DNA of 64,000 nucleotides from Variovorax boronicumulans NBRC 103145. Lineage in GTDB: Bacteria; Pseudomonadota; Gammaproteobacteria; Burkholderiales; Burkholderiaceae_C. The notes under the pieces are model-generated. The model was not told the origin of the DNA. It saw nothing but the letters and a program-made list of their open reading frames with translations, and made no database searches. A program made the translations under genes and the position numbers. Below, in pieces: positions 52,785 through 64,000 of the stretch (positions are counted from its first letter, which is position 1; each line of letters opens with the position of its first letter). The stretch lies in NCBI RefSeq assembly GCF_001591345.1, contig NZ_BCUS01000011.1, forward strand, positions 21,458-85,457, given 5' to 3'.

Positions 52785-53507
52785 CTAGGCATGCACCAGC
52801 GTGCCCTCGTCCTCGCCCATCACGACGCGCTTGAGGGCGCCGTTCTTGAAGATCGAGAACACCTTGATCGGCAGCTTCTGGTCGCGGCACAACGCGAAGG
52901 CCGTGGCGTCCATGATGCCGAGATTCTGCGCAATCGCCTCGTCGAAGGTGAGCGTGGCGTAGCGCGTGGCTTCGGGGTGGGTCTTGGGATCGGCGGTGTA
53001 GACGCCGTCCACCTTGGTCGCCTTGAGCACCAGCTCGGCGCCGATTTCGGCACCGCGCAGCGCGGCGGCCGTGTCGGTCGTGAAGAAGGGGTTACCGGTA
53101 CCGGCCGCGAACACCACGACCTTGCCCTCTTCGAGGTACTGCAGGGCCTTGGGGCGCACATAGGGCTCGACCACCTGCTCGATGGCGATGGCGGACATCA
53201 CGCGGGCCACGAGGCCCTGCTTGTTCATCGCGTCGGCCAGGGCCAGCGAGTTCATGACGGTGGCCAGCATGCCCATGTAGTCAGCCGTGGCACGGTCCAT
53301 GCCGACGGAGCCTCCCGCGACGCCGCGGAAGATGTTGCCGCCGCCGATCACGACCGCCACTTGGACACCCATGTTCACGACCTCGGCCACTTCTTCGACC
53401 ATGCGCACGATGGTGGCGCGGTTGATGCCGAAGGCGTCATCGCCCATCAATGCCTCACCCGACAGCTTCAACAAGATTCGCTTGTGGGCTGGGCGGGCAT
53501 CAGACAT
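52785..53507 (-). CDS. pyrH: UMP kinase
   Basis: Phosphorylates UMP to UDP. ATG 53507 ([20 protein letters not shown]) is preferred over 53513 because AAGGA then sits at normal distance. The 240-residue amino-acid-kinase-fold protein has [18 protein letters not shown] and the [13 protein letters not shown] segment. No frameshift is seen. Confidence 0.97.
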   Translation of the reverse strand: MSDARPAHKRILLKLSGEALMGDDAFGINRATIVRMVEEVAEVVNMGVQVAVVIGGGNIFRGVAGGSVGMDRATADYMGMLATVMNSLALADAMNKQGLVARVMSAIAIEQVVEPYVRPKALQYLEEGKVVVFAAGTGNPFFTTDTAAALRGAEIGAELVLKATKVDGVYTADPKTHPEATRYATLTFDEAIAQNLGIMDATAFALCRDQKLPIKVFSIFKNGALKRVVMGEDEGTLVHA

Positions 53508-53556
53508 GGGCATTTTCCTTAGAGGGTTGGCGGGGGCGAGTGTAAAACGTGGCGGT

Positions 53557-53592
53557 GAAAAAGCGGCGGCACGCTGTCGCGCACCGCCGCTT
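53557..53592 (-). terminator. Terminator after tsf
   Basis: On the minus strand a 9-bp stem (AAGCGGCGG / CCGCCGCTT) with a 14-base loop is followed by TTTC, 14 bases beyond the tsf stop. It likely reduces read-through from the strongly expressed rpsB-tsf into pyrH. Confidence 0.75.
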
Positions 53593-53606
53593 GGAGGCCT
53601 GCCGGA

Positions 53607-54530
53607 TCAGGCGGCAGCCTTGGCAGCAGCGACCTGAGCGGCCACTTCGGCAGCGAAGTCGTCGACCTTCTTCTCGATGCCTTCGCCGACCACGTACAGG
53701 GTGAAGCCCTTGATCGTGGTGTCGGCGGCCTTGAGCATCTGCTCGACGGTCTGCTTGTCGTTCTTCACGAACGGCTGGTTGTGCAGCGAGACTTCCTTGA
53801 GGTACTTCTGCACGCCGCCTTCGATGCGCTTGGCAACGATGTCGGCCGGCTGCGGCTTCTTGCCTTCGGCTTCAGCGACCTTGCGGTCTTCTTCCGCCTT
53901 GCCGGCGGCCACGGCGCGTTCTTTTTCGATCAGGTCGGCGGGCACGTCCGAGGCCTGGATGGCGACCGGCTTCATGGCGGCGATGTGCATCGCGACGTCC
54001 TTGGCCGAGGTGTCGTCACCTTCGAACTCGACCATCACGCCGATGCGCGTGCCGTGCAGGTACGACGCCAGCTTGCCATTGCCCGTGAAGTGCTTGAAGC
54101 GGCGGAAGCTCATGTTCTCGCCGATCTTGCCGATCAGGCCCTTGCGCACGTCTTCGAGCGTGGGGCCGAAGCCGTCCTGCTCGTAAGCCAGCGCGCCCAG
54201 TGCGGCGATGTCGGCGGGGTTGTTCTTGGCGACCAGCATCGCGGCAGCGTTGGCCATGGCCAGGAAGCTGTCGTTCTTGGTGACGAAGTCGGTTTCGCAG
54301 TTGATTTCGATCATGCCGCCGGCAGCGCCGTCGACGAAAGCCGTGACCACGCCTTCAGCGGTGATGCGGCCCGATGCCTTGCCAGCCTTGTTGCCGAGCT
54401 TGATGCGCAGCAGCTCTTCGGCCTTTTCCATGTTGCCGTCGGCCTCCGTCAGGGCCTTCTTGCATTCCATCATGGGCGCATCGGTCTTCGCGCGCAGTTC
54501 GCCGACCATGCTTGCGGTGATTGCAGCCAT
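53607..54530 (-). CDS. tsf: Translation elongation factor Ts
   Basis: Nucleotide exchange factor for EF-Tu. The 307-residue protein starts [20 protein letters not shown], with the DCKKAL-type [16 protein letters not shown] motif and the [15 protein letters not shown] core. The C-terminal dimerisation region ends [12 protein letters not shown]. It is separated from rpsB by an 81-base gap holding a strong terminator-like hairpin, which probably sets the rpsB to tsf ratio. Confidence 0.98.
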   Translation of the reverse strand: MAAITASMVGELRAKTDAPMMECKKALTEADGNMEKAEELLRIKLGNKAGKASGRITAEGVVTAFVDGAAGGMIEINCETDFVTKNDSFLAMANAAAMLVAKNNPADIAALGALAYEQDGFGPTLEDVRKGLIGKIGENMSFRRFKHFTGNGKLASYLHGTRIGVMVEFEGDDTSAKDVAMHIAAMKPVAIQASDVPADLIEKERAVAAGKAEEDRKVAEAEGKKPQPADIVAKRIEGGVQKYLKEVSLHNQPFVKNDKQTVEQMLKAADTTIKGFTLYVVGEGIEKKVDDFAAEVAAQVAAAKAAA

Positions 54531-54562
54531 TTGTGTATCTCCGTAAATCCAAAAATCAGGTT

Positions 54563-54588
54563 AAAAAAAAGGGGCACCAAAGCCCCTT
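54563..54588 (-). terminator. Terminator/attenuator between rpsB and tsf
   Basis: On the minus strand AAGGGGC-loop-GCCCCTT is followed by eight Ts, 23 bases beyond the rpsB stop. The structure is a textbook intrinsic terminator, yet tsf follows within 60 bases, so partial termination is expected. Confidence 0.85.
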
Positions 54589-54611
54589 CTTCAGGCTCGC
54601 GAACGCGCCTA

Positions 54612-55367
54612 TCAGGCCGAAGCGCCTTCTTCGACTTCGACGAATTCGTCGCCGCTGCCTTCGGCAACGGCCTTGACCACGTCACCGCCGGCGCTGTTGC
54701 GGCCTTCGATGATCGCGTCGGCGATGCCACGGGCGTACAGCGTGACGGCCTTCGACGAGTCGTCGTTGCCGGGGATCACGTAGTCGATGCCTTCGGGCGA
54801 GTGGTTGGAGTCGACCACACCGATCAGCGGGATGCCGAGCTTCTTGGCTTCGGCCACGGCGATCTTGTGGAAGCCCACGTCGATCACGAAGATGGCGTCA
54901 GGCAGCGCAGCCATGTCCTGGATGCCGCCGATGTCCTTCTCGAGCTTCGCGATTTCGCGCGAGAACGTGAGCTGCTCTTTCTTGCTCAGGCTGTCGAGGC
55001 CGGCTTCTTGCTGGGCCTTCATGTCCTTCAGACGCTTGATCGAGGTCTTGACGGTCTTGAAGTTGGTCAGCATGCCGCCGAGCCAGCGGGTGTCGACGAA
55101 AGGCACGCCGGCGCGACGGGCTTCGGCAGCCACGATTTCACGGGCTTGGCGCTTCGTGCCGACCATCAGGATGGTGCCGCGGTTGGCCGTGAGTTGCTTG
55201 GCGTACTTCATCGCGTCCTGGAACATCGGGAGCGACTTTTCCAGGTTGATGATGTGAATCTTGTTGCGGTGACCGAAGATGAACGGAGCCATCTTGGGGT
55301 TCCAGAAGCGGGTTTGGTGACCGAAGTGGACACCGGCTTCCAGCATTTCGCGCATGGTGGTCGACAT
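54612..55367 (-). CDS. rpsB: 30S ribosomal protein S2
   Basis: Small-subunit ribosomal protein. The 251-residue product starts [20 protein letters not shown] with GGAG eight bases upstream, and carries the conserved [13 protein letters not shown] and [13 protein letters not shown] segments. It is the first gene of the minus-strand run that continues to lpxB and rnhB. Confidence 0.98.
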   Translation of the reverse strand: MSTTMREMLEAGVHFGHQTRFWNPKMAPFIFGHRNKIHIINLEKSLPMFQDAMKYAKQLTANRGTILMVGTKRQAREIVAAEARRAGVPFVDTRWLGGMLTNFKTVKTSIKRLKDMKAQQEAGLDSLSKKEQLTFSREIAKLEKDIGGIQDMAALPDAIFVIDVGFHKIAVAEAKKLGIPLIGVVDSNHSPEGIDYVIPGNDDSSKAVTLYARGIADAIIEGRNSAGGDVVKAVAEGSGDEFVEVEEGASA

Positions 55368-55572
55368 TGAATTTACTCCAAAGGTTGGGTCTAAAATCCA
55401 GCCCGTTTTGCGCCCCTTCGACGGGGTCGCAACACCTTGATTGGGCCGGTTTGCGGATGTGCTTGACTGGCGGCGACAAAACTGTCGCATAACCAGCGAA
55501 ACCCAAAGAGTATAGCACGGCGGCCACCCCCTCCTCCCTCGAACCGAGCCGTTCCAAGGTACCCTCGACGCC
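55368..55572. promoter_or_regulatory. Divergent control region of rpsB and the amidase gene
   Basis: This 205-base spacer contains the rpsB leader. On the minus strand a TATACT -10-like hexamer lies at 55509-55514, with no well-matched -35 at the usual distance. The 140-base leader between it and the rpsB start could host S2 autoregulation, as known for rpsB leaders in other proteobacteria, but I could not match a published structure. Confidence 0.4.
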
Positions 55573-56895
55573 ATGAACGACCTTCACGCCACCCGTCTCA
55601 CCCTTCTGGCTGGCGGTTCCGATGCGCGCACCGAAATGGAGCGAGCCATCGCCCTCTCCGAATCCCCGGCCTGCGCCCACGTTTTCACCCGCACGATGTT
55701 CGACGAGGCCCGCGCGGCCGCCGCCGCATCGGTGCCCGAAAGCCGGCTGGCCGGGCTTGCCTTCACCAGCAAGGATCTGTTCGACATCGCCGGCCAGCCG
55801 ACACCCGCCGGATCGGCCGTGCTCTCGCACGCACCGGCCGCCCCGGCCGATTCGCTCGCCGTGGCACGGCTGCGCGCCGCGGGCGGCGTGCTGACCGGGC
55901 GCACCAACATGACGGAGTTCGCCTTTTCCGGCGTCGGCGTCAACCCGCACCACGGAACACCCGCCAACGTGAGCGACACCGCCACGCCACGCATTCCGGG
56001 CGGCTCGTCGTCCGGCGCGGCGATCTCGGTGGCGAGCGGCGCGGCCTTCATCGGACTGGGCTCCGACACCGGCGGCTCGATCCGCATCCCGGCGGCGCTG
56101 AACGGTATCGTCGGCTTCAAGAACACCGCCCGCCTCACGCCGGCCGACGGCGCTCTGCCGCTGTCGACCACGCTCGACACCGTCTGCGCCATGACCCGCT
56201 CGGTGCGCGACGCCGTCACCGCGCACGAAATCCTCTCGGCGCGGCAGGTGACGCCCGGCTCGGCGCCGCTGTCGGCCTACCGGCTGGCCGTCGTGAAGAA
56301 CGTCTTCCTCGACGACCTCGAGCCTGCCGTGGCCACGGCTTTCGAGCGCACCCTGGCCACCCTGCGCGCCACGGGCGCCCGCATCCAGGAAATCGAACTG
56401 CCCGAGCTGGCCGACCTGCAGAGCATCAATGCCACCGGCGGCTTCTCGGCGGCCGAGTCGTACGCCTGGCACCGGCTGCTGCTGGAACGCAGCGGCGCCG
56501 GCTACGACCCGCGCGTGGCGCAGCGCATCCTGCGCGGCGCCGGCATGAAGGCACACGAGTACATCGACCTGGTCCGCGCCCGCCGCGACTGGATCGCCCG
56601 CGTCGAGAAGGCGCTGACACCGTTCGACGCCGTGGTGTCGCCGACCGTGCCGATCGCGGCGCCGTCCATCGCCAGCGTGGCGCCGGGTGCCGAGCGCGAC
56701 GACGAATTCTTCCGCGTCAACGCGCTGCTGCTGCGCAACCCGTCGATCATCAACATGCTCGACGGCTGCGCCCTTTCGCTGCCCTGCCACGCCGACGGCG
56801 AACTGCCGGTCGGCCTGATGCTGTGGCATGGCGCGATGCACGACGACGCCGTGCTCGCGGTGGCCCTCCAGGCCGAACGCACGCTACAGAAATAA
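55573..56895 (+). CDS. Amidase signature family enzyme
   Basis: Hydrolyses an amide bond; substrate unknown. The 440-residue protein has the Ser-cis-Ser-Lys triad of the family: Lys67 (FTSKDLFD), the cis-Ser in [16 protein letters not shown] (about residue 145) and the nucleophile Ser169 in [13 protein letters not shown]. It resembles GatA and mandelamide or indoleacetamide hydrolases but is not part of a gatCAB set. It diverges from rpsB across 205 bases and precedes a D-amino acid dehydrogenase gene, so both may act on nitrogen compounds. Confidence 0.9.
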   Translation: MNDLHATRLTLLAGGSDARTEMERAIALSESPACAHVFTRTMFDEARAAAAASVPESRLAGLAFTSKDLFDIAGQPTPAGSAVLSHAPAAPADSLAVARLRAAGGVLTGRTNMTEFAFSGVGVNPHHGTPANVSDTATPRIPGGSSSGAAISVASGAAFIGLGSDTGGSIRIPAALNGIVGFKNTARLTPADGALPLSTTLDTVCAMTRSVRDAVTAHEILSARQVTPGSAPLSAYRLAVVKNVFLDDLEPAVATAFERTLATLRATGARIQEIELPELADLQSINATGGFSAAESYAWHRLLLERSGAGYDPRVAQRILRGAGMKAHEYIDLVRARRDWIARVEKALTPFDAVVSPTVPIAAPSIASVAPGAERDDEFFRVNALLLRNPSIINMLDGCALSLPCHADGELPVGLMLWHGAMHDDAVLAVALQAERTLQK

Positions 56896-56952
56896 CCGCT
56901 GTCACCGCCCGCCTCACGGGCGTCAGCCGCTTCTTTTATCTAGAACATTTCA

Positions 56953-58206
56953 ATGAAAATCGCGATCGTGGGCGCCGGCATCGTCGGCGTCACCACCGCC
57001 TGGGAACTGGTTTCCGACGGCCATGAAGTGAGCGTGTTCGAGCGCCGCGGCGCCGCCGCCGAAGAGGCCAGCTTCGCCAACGCCGGCGTGCTCGCGCCGG
57101 GTTATGTCACGCCGTGGGCCGCACCGGGTATGCGCGGCAAGGTGCTGCGCTCGCTGCTGTCTTCGCACGGCGCCATCAAGCTGCGCTGGCCGCTGAGTTC
57201 GCGCGACCTCAGCTGGATGTCGCGCTGGCAGAAGGCCTGCAAGCTCGAAACCTACCTGGCCAACCGCGCCCGCATGCAGCGGCTGGCTTTCTACAGCCGC
57301 ACCCGGCTGCACGCGGTGACCGAAGCGCGCGAGCTGAGCTACGAACGCAGCGACGGCTACCTGGTGCTGCTGCGCTCCAAGCGCGAGAAAAAACTGGTGC
57401 AGCCCGGACTCGAGGTGCTGCGTTCGGCCGGCAGCGTGTTCCGCGAGATCGACGCCGACGAAGCCCGCCTGATCGAGCCCGCACTCAACCCCGACACCCC
57501 GCTGGCAGGCGCGATCCACCTGCCCGAAGACGAGGTCGCGAACTGCCGCCAGTTCGCGCTGCTGCTCAAGTGGGAAGCCGAGGCTTTGGGCGCGCAGTTC
57601 CATTTCAACTGCGACATCGCGCCGCTGAGCCGCGCCGCGCCCACCTCGCTGACGCTGGCCAGCGGCTCGGACGCGCTGCAGTTCGACGCCATCGTGGTCT
57701 GCGCCGGGCTGTCGTCCGCCACACTGCTGCGCCCTCTGGGGCTGCGCATTCCGCTGGCGCCGGTCTACGGCCATTCGGTCAGCGCCCCGGTGCGCGAGCC
57801 GCTCAACGCGCCGCGCAGCGCGGTGATGGACGAGCGCTACAAGGTTGCGATCTCCCGCCTGGGCCAGCGCGTGCGCGTGGCCGGCAGCGCCGAGATCGGC
57901 GGCTCGCCCGACGCCATGAGCCCGGCCGCGATCCAGACGCTCTACAAGGTGCTGCACGACTGGTTTCCGGGCGCTGCCACGTTGCAGTCGGGCATCCAGC
58001 AATGGAAAGGCGCCCGGCCGATGCTGCCCGACGGCCCGCCGGTGCTGGGCGCCAGCGGCATTCCCGGCGTGTGGCTCAACCTGGGCCACGGATCGAGCGG
58101 CTGGGCGCTGTCGTGCGGCAGCGCACGCGTGCTCGGCGACCTGATCGGCGGGCAAGATCCCGGCATCGACCTCGAAGGTCTGGGGATCGAGCGGCTCAGT
58201 CTTTAG
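56953..58206 (+). CDS. dadA: D-amino acid dehydrogenase small subunit-like flavoprotein
   Basis: DadA oxidises D-amino acids, mainly D-alanine, to keto acids and passes electrons to the respiratory chain. The 417-residue protein has the N-terminal FAD motif IVGAGIVGVTTAWEL, the EEASFANAGVLAPGYVTPWA segment typical of DadA, and a C-terminal GVWLNLGHGSSGWALSCGSA motif. It follows the amidase by 57 bases. A racemase, usual beside dadA in E. coli, is absent here, so substrate range is uncertain. Confidence 0.9.
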   Translation: MKIAIVGAGIVGVTTAWELVSDGHEVSVFERRGAAAEEASFANAGVLAPGYVTPWAAPGMRGKVLRSLLSSHGAIKLRWPLSSRDLSWMSRWQKACKLETYLANRARMQRLAFYSRTRLHAVTEARELSYERSDGYLVLLRSKREKKLVQPGLEVLRSAGSVFREIDADEARLIEPALNPDTPLAGAIHLPEDEVANCRQFALLLKWEAEALGAQFHFNCDIAPLSRAAPTSLTLASGSDALQFDAIVVCAGLSSATLLRPLGLRIPLAPVYGHSVSAPVREPLNAPRSAVMDERYKVAISRLGQRVRVAGSAEIGGSPDAMSPAAIQTLYKVLHDWFPGAATLQSGIQQWKGARPMLPDGPPVLGASGIPGVWLNLGHGSSGWALSCGSARVLGDLIGGQDPGIDLEGLGIERLSL

Positions 58207-58615
58207 GACCCCAGCGGCGCAGTTGCTCAGGGGTGGCCGGTTTTTCCACCGGCAGTTCGGGCCGGGGCGCCCAGCGTTGGGCGATCAACCCCAGGATCGC
58301 TGGTGCGATCAGCCCAAAGAACACCAGCACCAGCAGGTCCAGGCCCAGCATCAGCCACTGCGTGCCGGACCCTGCCTCGACCGGCACGTCGAGCCACCGG
58401 ATCACGCCGATGCCATAGCCCACGCCCAGGGCCCAGGCGGCGTCGCGCAGCGGCACCCGGCGCAACACCTCGGCCAGCAGGAACAGCCCCCACACCACGA
58501 CCAGCAGGCCGATCGCCCAGGCCGCGCCGGCGATCGTCGCCGCGGCCGTGGCGATGAAGCCGGCAAGGCATGCCAGCAGCAGAACCAGCAGCCAGCCGAA
58601 GGTCTTGAGCATCAT
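58196..58615 (-). CDS. Small membrane protein of unknown function (139 aa)
   Basis: The product has two or three hydrophobic segments at its N-terminus (KTFGWLLVLLLACLAGFIAT and AGAAWAIGLLVVVWGLFLLA), one more around GLDLLVLVFFGLIAPAILGL, and a short soluble tail. No family was recognised. The start is one of two adjacent ATG codons without a strong ribosome site. It is convergent with dadA and overlaps its last 11 bases, and it diverges from the NAD(P)HX repair gene, whose start is 43 bases away. Confidence 0.65.
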   Translation of the reverse strand: MMLKTFGWLLVLLLACLAGFIATAAATIAGAAWAIGLLVVVWGLFLLAEVLRRVPLRDAAWALGVGYGIGVIRWLDVPVEAGSGTQWLMLGLDLLVLVFFGLIAPAILGLIAQRWAPRPELPVEKPATPEQLRRWGPKD

Positions 58616-58658
58616 CGGTCGATGATAGGAGGCACGGCGTCGGCGGCACAATGGCCCG

Positions 58659-60122
58659 ATGCACCGCATCACGTCCGCCAGCGCCGCCGACCTGTTCGAC
58701 ATCGCCGCCACGCGCCGCATCGAGCAGGCGGCCGCCCCCGCCCTGCCCCCTCACACGCTGATGCAGCGTGCAGGCCTCGCGGCAGCACGGCTCGCGATGG
58801 CGCTCGCACCGCACGCGCGAACGATCTGGATCGCCTGCGGCCCCGGGAACAACGGCGGCGACGGCTTCGAAGCCGCGGCGCAACTGCGACATCGCGGCTC
58901 CTTTCCGGTCGTCACCTTCGTGGGCGATGAAGGCCGACTGCCAGCGGATGCCAAGGCGTCGCTGCAGCGTGCGCGCGATGCGGGCGTCACCTTCGCTTCG
59001 CAGCCGCCATCGAGCTTCGAGCTGGCGATGGATGCGCTGCTCGGCATCGGATCGACCCGCCCGCCGTCGGGCGCAATGGCCGAATGGCTCGCGCGGATGC
59101 ACACGGGCGCACCACCGGTGCTCAGCCTCGACGTGCCCTCGGGCCTCGATGCCGACACCGGCACGCTGGCCTCCAACACAGATCAAGCATCGGCATCGGT
59201 CCGCACCACCCTCACCTTCCTCACGCTGAAACCCGGCCTGTTCACGGCGCAAGGCCGCGACGCGGCCGGCACGGTGTGGTTCGACGACCTAGGTTGCAGC
59301 GCGTTCGCCCAGGAGCGACCAACAGCCCGCCTCGCAGGCGCGCCCGATATCCAGCCGCGCACCCACGCCTCGCACAAGGGCAGCTACGGCGATGTCGCGG
59401 TGATCGGCGGCGCTTCGGGCATGGCTGGTGCCGCGCTGCTGGCCGGCTCGGCTGCGCTCCATGCCGGCGCAGGACGCGTGTTCGTCGGATTGCTCGATCC
59501 CCGCGCAGCGCCGGTCGACACCTCGCAGCCGGAGCTGATGCTGCGCGACGCCCACGCGCTGGACCTCGTGGGCATGACGGTCGTGTGCGGCTGCGGTGGC
59601 GGCGATGCCGTGCGCGAGCTGTTGCCGCGCGTGCTGTCGACGGCCGCCACGCTGGTGCTCGACGCCGACGCGCTCAACGCCATCGCCGCCGATCCGTCAC
59701 TTCAAACGCAACTGATCGCGCGAGGCCAGACCGGCGCACCCACGGTGCTCACGCCGCATCCCTTGGAAGCCGCCCGCCTGCTCGGCGACACGACGGGTGG
59801 CGTACAAGCCAACCGCCTGGCCGCGGCCCGTGCGCTGGCGTCGCGCTTCGGCGCCGTGACGGTGCTCAAGGGTTCCGGAACAGTGATTGCCGATGCGGGC
59901 GACGAGCCGCCGGTCATCAACTCGACCGGCAATGCCCGCCTCGCCACCGCAGGCACCGGCGATGTGCTCGCCGGCATGATCGGCGCGGCGCTCGTGATGC
60001 GCCGCCCCGCGTTCGAGGCGGCGTGCGAAGCCGTCTGGCAGCACGGCCGCATCGCCGACCTGTGGCCGGCCGATGCAGCCCCGCTCACGGCGGGCTCGCT
60101 GGCCCGCCGCGCGCCCTACTGA
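58659..60122 (+). CDS. nnr: Bifunctional ADP-dependent NAD(P)H-hydrate dehydratase / NAD(P)HX epimerase
   Basis: Repairs hydrated NADH and NADPH. The 487-residue protein joins an N-terminal YjeF epimerase domain (ACGPGNNGGDGFEAAAQLR and DVPSGLDADTG) to a C-terminal kinase-fold dehydratase domain (HKGSYGDVAVIGGASGMAGA, LTPHPLEAARLLG, and the AGTGDVLAGMIGAAL loop with the catalytic Asp). Both active-site signatures are intact. It lies 9 bases from the convergent SDR stop. Confidence 0.95.
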   Translation: MHRITSASAADLFDIAATRRIEQAAAPALPPHTLMQRAGLAAARLAMALAPHARTIWIACGPGNNGGDGFEAAAQLRHRGSFPVVTFVGDEGRLPADAKASLQRARDAGVTFASQPPSSFELAMDALLGIGSTRPPSGAMAEWLARMHTGAPPVLSLDVPSGLDADTGTLASNTDQASASVRTTLTFLTLKPGLFTAQGRDAAGTVWFDDLGCSAFAQERPTARLAGAPDIQPRTHASHKGSYGDVAVIGGASGMAGAALLAGSAALHAGAGRVFVGLLDPRAAPVDTSQPELMLRDAHALDLVGMTVVCGCGGGDAVRELLPRVLSTAATLVLDADALNAIAADPSLQTQLIARGQTGAPTVLTPHPLEAARLLGDTTGGVQANRLAAARALASRFGAVTVLKGSGTVIADAGDEPPVINSTGNARLATAGTGDVLAGMIGAALVMRRPAFEAACEAVWQHGRIADLWPADAAPLTAGSLARRAPY

Positions 60123-60131
60123 GCGCAGGAC

Positions 60132-60896
60132 TCAGCCGCGCCCCACGAAGGGCATCTTCGTGGCCATGATGGTGTGGAAGAGCACGTTGGCTTCCAGCGG
60201 CAGGTTCGCCATGTAGAGCACCGACTGGCCGACGATCTTGACGTCGATCAGTGGCTCGATCGCGAGCTCGCCGTTGGCCTGCGGTACGCCGGTGGCCATG
60301 CGCGCGGCCAGCTCGGTCATGGCATTGCCCACGTCCACCTGCCCCACCGCGATGTCGTACTTGCGGCCGTCGAGCGAAGCGGTCTTGGTCAGCCCTTCGA
60401 CCGCGTGCTTGGTCGAGGTGTAGGCCGCGGAATTCGGCCGCGGCGTGGTCGCCGAGATCGACCCGTTGTTGATGATGCGGCCGCCCCGCGGCGTCTGCGC
60501 CTTCATCGTGCGAAAGGCCTGCTGGATGCAGAAGAACATGCCGGTGAGGTTGATGTCCACCACGCCCTTCCACTGCTCGGGCGTCCAGTCCTCGAACGGT
60601 CCCGGCGGGTTACCCACGCCGGCGTTGTTGAACAGCAGGTCGACGCGCCCGAAGCGCTCGACCGTGGCGCCGAACAGCGCCTGCACCGAGTCGGCATTGG
60701 CCACGTCGGTCGGCACCGCGAAGGCGCGCGCACCCGCGCCCGATTCTTCCGCCACCTGCTCCAGCGGCTCGAGGCGGCGCCCCGCAAGGGCCACGCTCCA
60801 GCCGTCCGCCAGCAGGGCCAGCGCGGCCGCGCGGCCGATGCCCGACCCCGCGCCCGTGACGATCGCGATGCGGCCCTTGTTGTTTTCCACGCTCAT
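60132..60896 (-). CDS. Short-chain dehydrogenase/reductase (SDR)
   Basis: A classical SDR of unknown substrate. The 254-residue protein has the cofactor motif TGAGSGIG, the NNAG structural motif, a catalytic Ser in the [10 protein letters not shown] strand and the YTSTK active site. AGGAGA lies in the leader. The C-terminus is shorter on the substrate side than fatty-acid reductases such as FabG. It ends against nnr, and rnr starts the next minus-strand unit upstream of it. Confidence 0.93.
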   Translation of the reverse strand: MSVENNKGRIAIVTGAGSGIGRAAALALLADGWSVALAGRRLEPLEQVAEESGAGARAFAVPTDVANADSVQALFGATVERFGRVDLLFNNAGVGNPPGPFEDWTPEQWKGVVDINLTGMFFCIQQAFRTMKAQTPRGGRIINNGSISATTPRPNSAAYTSTKHAVEGLTKTASLDGRKYDIAVGQVDVGNAMTELAARMATGVPQANGELAIEPLIDVKIVGQSVLYMANLPLEANVLFHTIMATKMPFVGRG

Positions 60897-60963
60897 GCTC
60901 CAAGTCTCCTTTTCAACTGATCCATACACACGGTAAGTAAACCGGTAGTGTGCACGGCGCGTC

Positions 60964-63288
<2,325 letters not shown>

Positions 63289-63315
63289 AACGTGGCTGCT
63301 TCTGCAGTCATGTGG

Positions 63316-63400
<85 letters not shown>

Positions 63401-63435
63401 AGTTTAAACAGACCTTTACCAGGTCATTCGATTGA

Positions 63436-63461
63436 AGCCACCGGTCTCCGGTGGCTTTTTT
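63436..63461 (+). terminator. Terminator of tRNA-Leu copy 1
   Basis: A perfect stem GCCACCGG / CCGGTGGC with a 3-base loop followed by six Ts, 36 bases after the tRNA. Confidence 0.9.
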
Positions 63462-63481
63462 CATGGCCGCTCGAAACTGCA

Positions 63482-63565
63482 TCAAACGGGCGACGCGATC
63501 GTCAGATCGCACCCCTCGACGCCGGCCATGCACGCACGATCGCACCCACCCGCCTTCGGCAGGAC
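63482..63565 (-). pseudogene. Decayed stub of the rimO 3' end
   Basis: On the minus strand the last codons before TGA 63484-63482 read ...DRACMAGVEGCDLTIASPV. The genuine RimO end at 63841 reads ...[18 protein letters not shown], and both end in the same GCCCGTTTGA. About half the aligned residues agree with one inserted codon, after which similarity fades. No start or catalytic region exists, so this is a leftover of a segmental duplication, not a gene. The 5' limit given is approximate. Confidence 0.65.
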
Positions 63566-63638
63566 ACCCGCCGCGCGAGCGATGTCGCGCAGAAGCTGAA
63601 ATTTCGACACGCCCAAAAGAGCGCGCCAAATTTGTGTA

Positions 63639-63644
63639 TATAAT
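63639..63644 (+). promoter_or_regulatory. TATAAT -10 element ahead of tRNA-Leu copy 2
   Basis: A perfect TATAAT lies 27 bases before the tRNA 5' end in an AT-rich island (AAATTTGTGTATATAATC). No good -35 is seen at 17 bases, so a strong -10 with upstream support is inferred. Copy 1 has no equivalent sequence. Confidence 0.5.
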
Positions 63645-63671
63645 CGTAGTCTTTGCTGAGAAGCAAAATCA

Positions 63672-63756
<85 letters not shown>

Positions 63757-63787
63757 AGATTGAACAGACCCTTACCAGGTCCTCTAT

Positions 63788-63818
63788 AAAAAGCCACCGG
63801 CCTCCGGTGGCTTTTTTC
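63788..63818. terminator. Bidirectional terminator between tRNA-Leu copy 2 and rimO
   Basis: A-run, stem GCCACCGG / CCGGTGGC, then six Ts. It serves the tRNA on the plus strand and rimO on the minus strand. Confidence 0.88.
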
Positions 63819-63840
63819 TTGGCCGTTTGAATCAGGCGCA

Positions 63841-64000
63841 TCAAACGGGCAACGCGATCAGGTCGTGGCCTTCGGCGCCCACGATGCGTGCACGCGTGAA
63901 CTCGCCGACCTTCATCGTCTTGCTGATCTTCTCGGGTGGCAGGAGGCGAACAGTGCCGTCGATCTCCGGTGCATCGGCGTACGTGCGCCCCACCCCGCCC
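63841..64000 (-). CDS. rimO: Ribosomal protein S12 methylthiotransferase RimO (C-terminal end; runs off the right edge)
   Basis: RimO is a radical-SAM enzyme that methylthiolates an aspartate of ribosomal protein S12. Only the last 52 residues or so are inside the window. They read ...[20 protein letters not shown]...[18 protein letters not shown]. The ADAPEIDG(T/V)V motif marks the start of the TRAM domain in RimO (and is close to MiaB). The catalytic domain lies outside, so the RimO rather than MiaB call rests on the ADAPEIDG sequence. Confidence 0.82.
   Translation of the reverse strand, partial: GGVGRTYADAPEIDGTVRLLPPEKISKTMKVGEFTRARIVGAEGHDLIALPV

Overview
This window is a stretch of high-GC chromosome from a betaproteobacterium. 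The gene content and order point to Burkholderiales, family Comamonadaceae, most likely Variovorax or a close relative. This rests on the long rpsB-tsf-pyrH-frr-uppS-cdsA-dxr-rseP-bamA-skp-lpxD-fabZ-lpxA-lpxB-rnhB run, the carA-carB-greA / rlmE-ftsH-folP-glmM arrangement and the protein sequences. The genus is inference from memory, not from a database search. Gene density is very high and non-ATG starts (GTG, TTG) are frequent. No rRNA, CRISPR array, prophage or insertion sequence was seen.

Layout. (1) 1-7.1 kb, minus strand: one end of a type VI secretion (T6SS) locus transcribed clpV/tssH, tssB, tssC, hcp, tssJ, tssK, running off the left edge. (2) 7.4-12.2 kb: icd, two small exported proteins with nearly the same signal peptide, a DUF192 protein, sodB and xseA. 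(3) 12.5-16.4 kb, plus strand: exbB, exbD, lpxK, a Trm112-like protein, kdsB and adk, a compact envelope and LPS-precursor operon. (4) 16.4-18.7 kb: an asparaginase divergent from lexA, with two LexA boxes between them. (5) 18.9-26.8 kb: a 2-hydroxyacid dehydrogenase, an MFS transporter, then a five-gene acyl-CoA cluster (3-hydroxyacyl-CoA dehydrogenase, enoyl-CoA hydratase, Crp/Fnr regulator, APH-fold kinase, acyl-CoA dehydrogenase). (6) 26.8-32.3 kb, minus: GNAT, glmM, folP, ftsH, rlmE. (7) 32.4-33.6 kb, plus: yhbY and a glycosyltransferase-like gene. (8) 33.6-55.4 kb, minus: DUF4149, greA, a Kdo hydroxylase, carB, carA, a SPOUT methyltransferase, then the lipid A / outer-membrane assembly / isoprenoid / translation-factor run back to rpsB. 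(9) 55.6-60.9 kb: amidase, D-amino acid dehydrogenase, a small membrane protein, the bifunctional NAD(P)HX repair enzyme and an SDR. (10) 61-64 kb: rnr, two identical tRNA-Leu(CAG) genes and the 3' end of rimO.

How they fit together. Most of the window is core physiology. Lipid A and Kdo synthesis is spread over lpxD-fabZ-lpxA-lpxB, kdsB-lpxK and a Kdo hydroxylase. Outer-membrane protein assembly is covered by bamA, skp and rseP, isoprenoid and lipid carriers by dxr, uppS and cdsA, and translation by rpsB, tsf, frr, pyrH, rlmE and yhbY. The best candidates for non-routine biology are the acyl-CoA cluster, which looks like a split version of the kinase plus ACAD10/11-type system for 4-hydroxyacyl-CoAs, and the tandem duplication of tRNA-Leu together with the tail of rimO. 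Others are the tandem LexA boxes shared with an asparaginase, a TssJ with no lipobox cysteine, and operator-like repeats ahead of icd. I did not find a clearly new multi-gene system.
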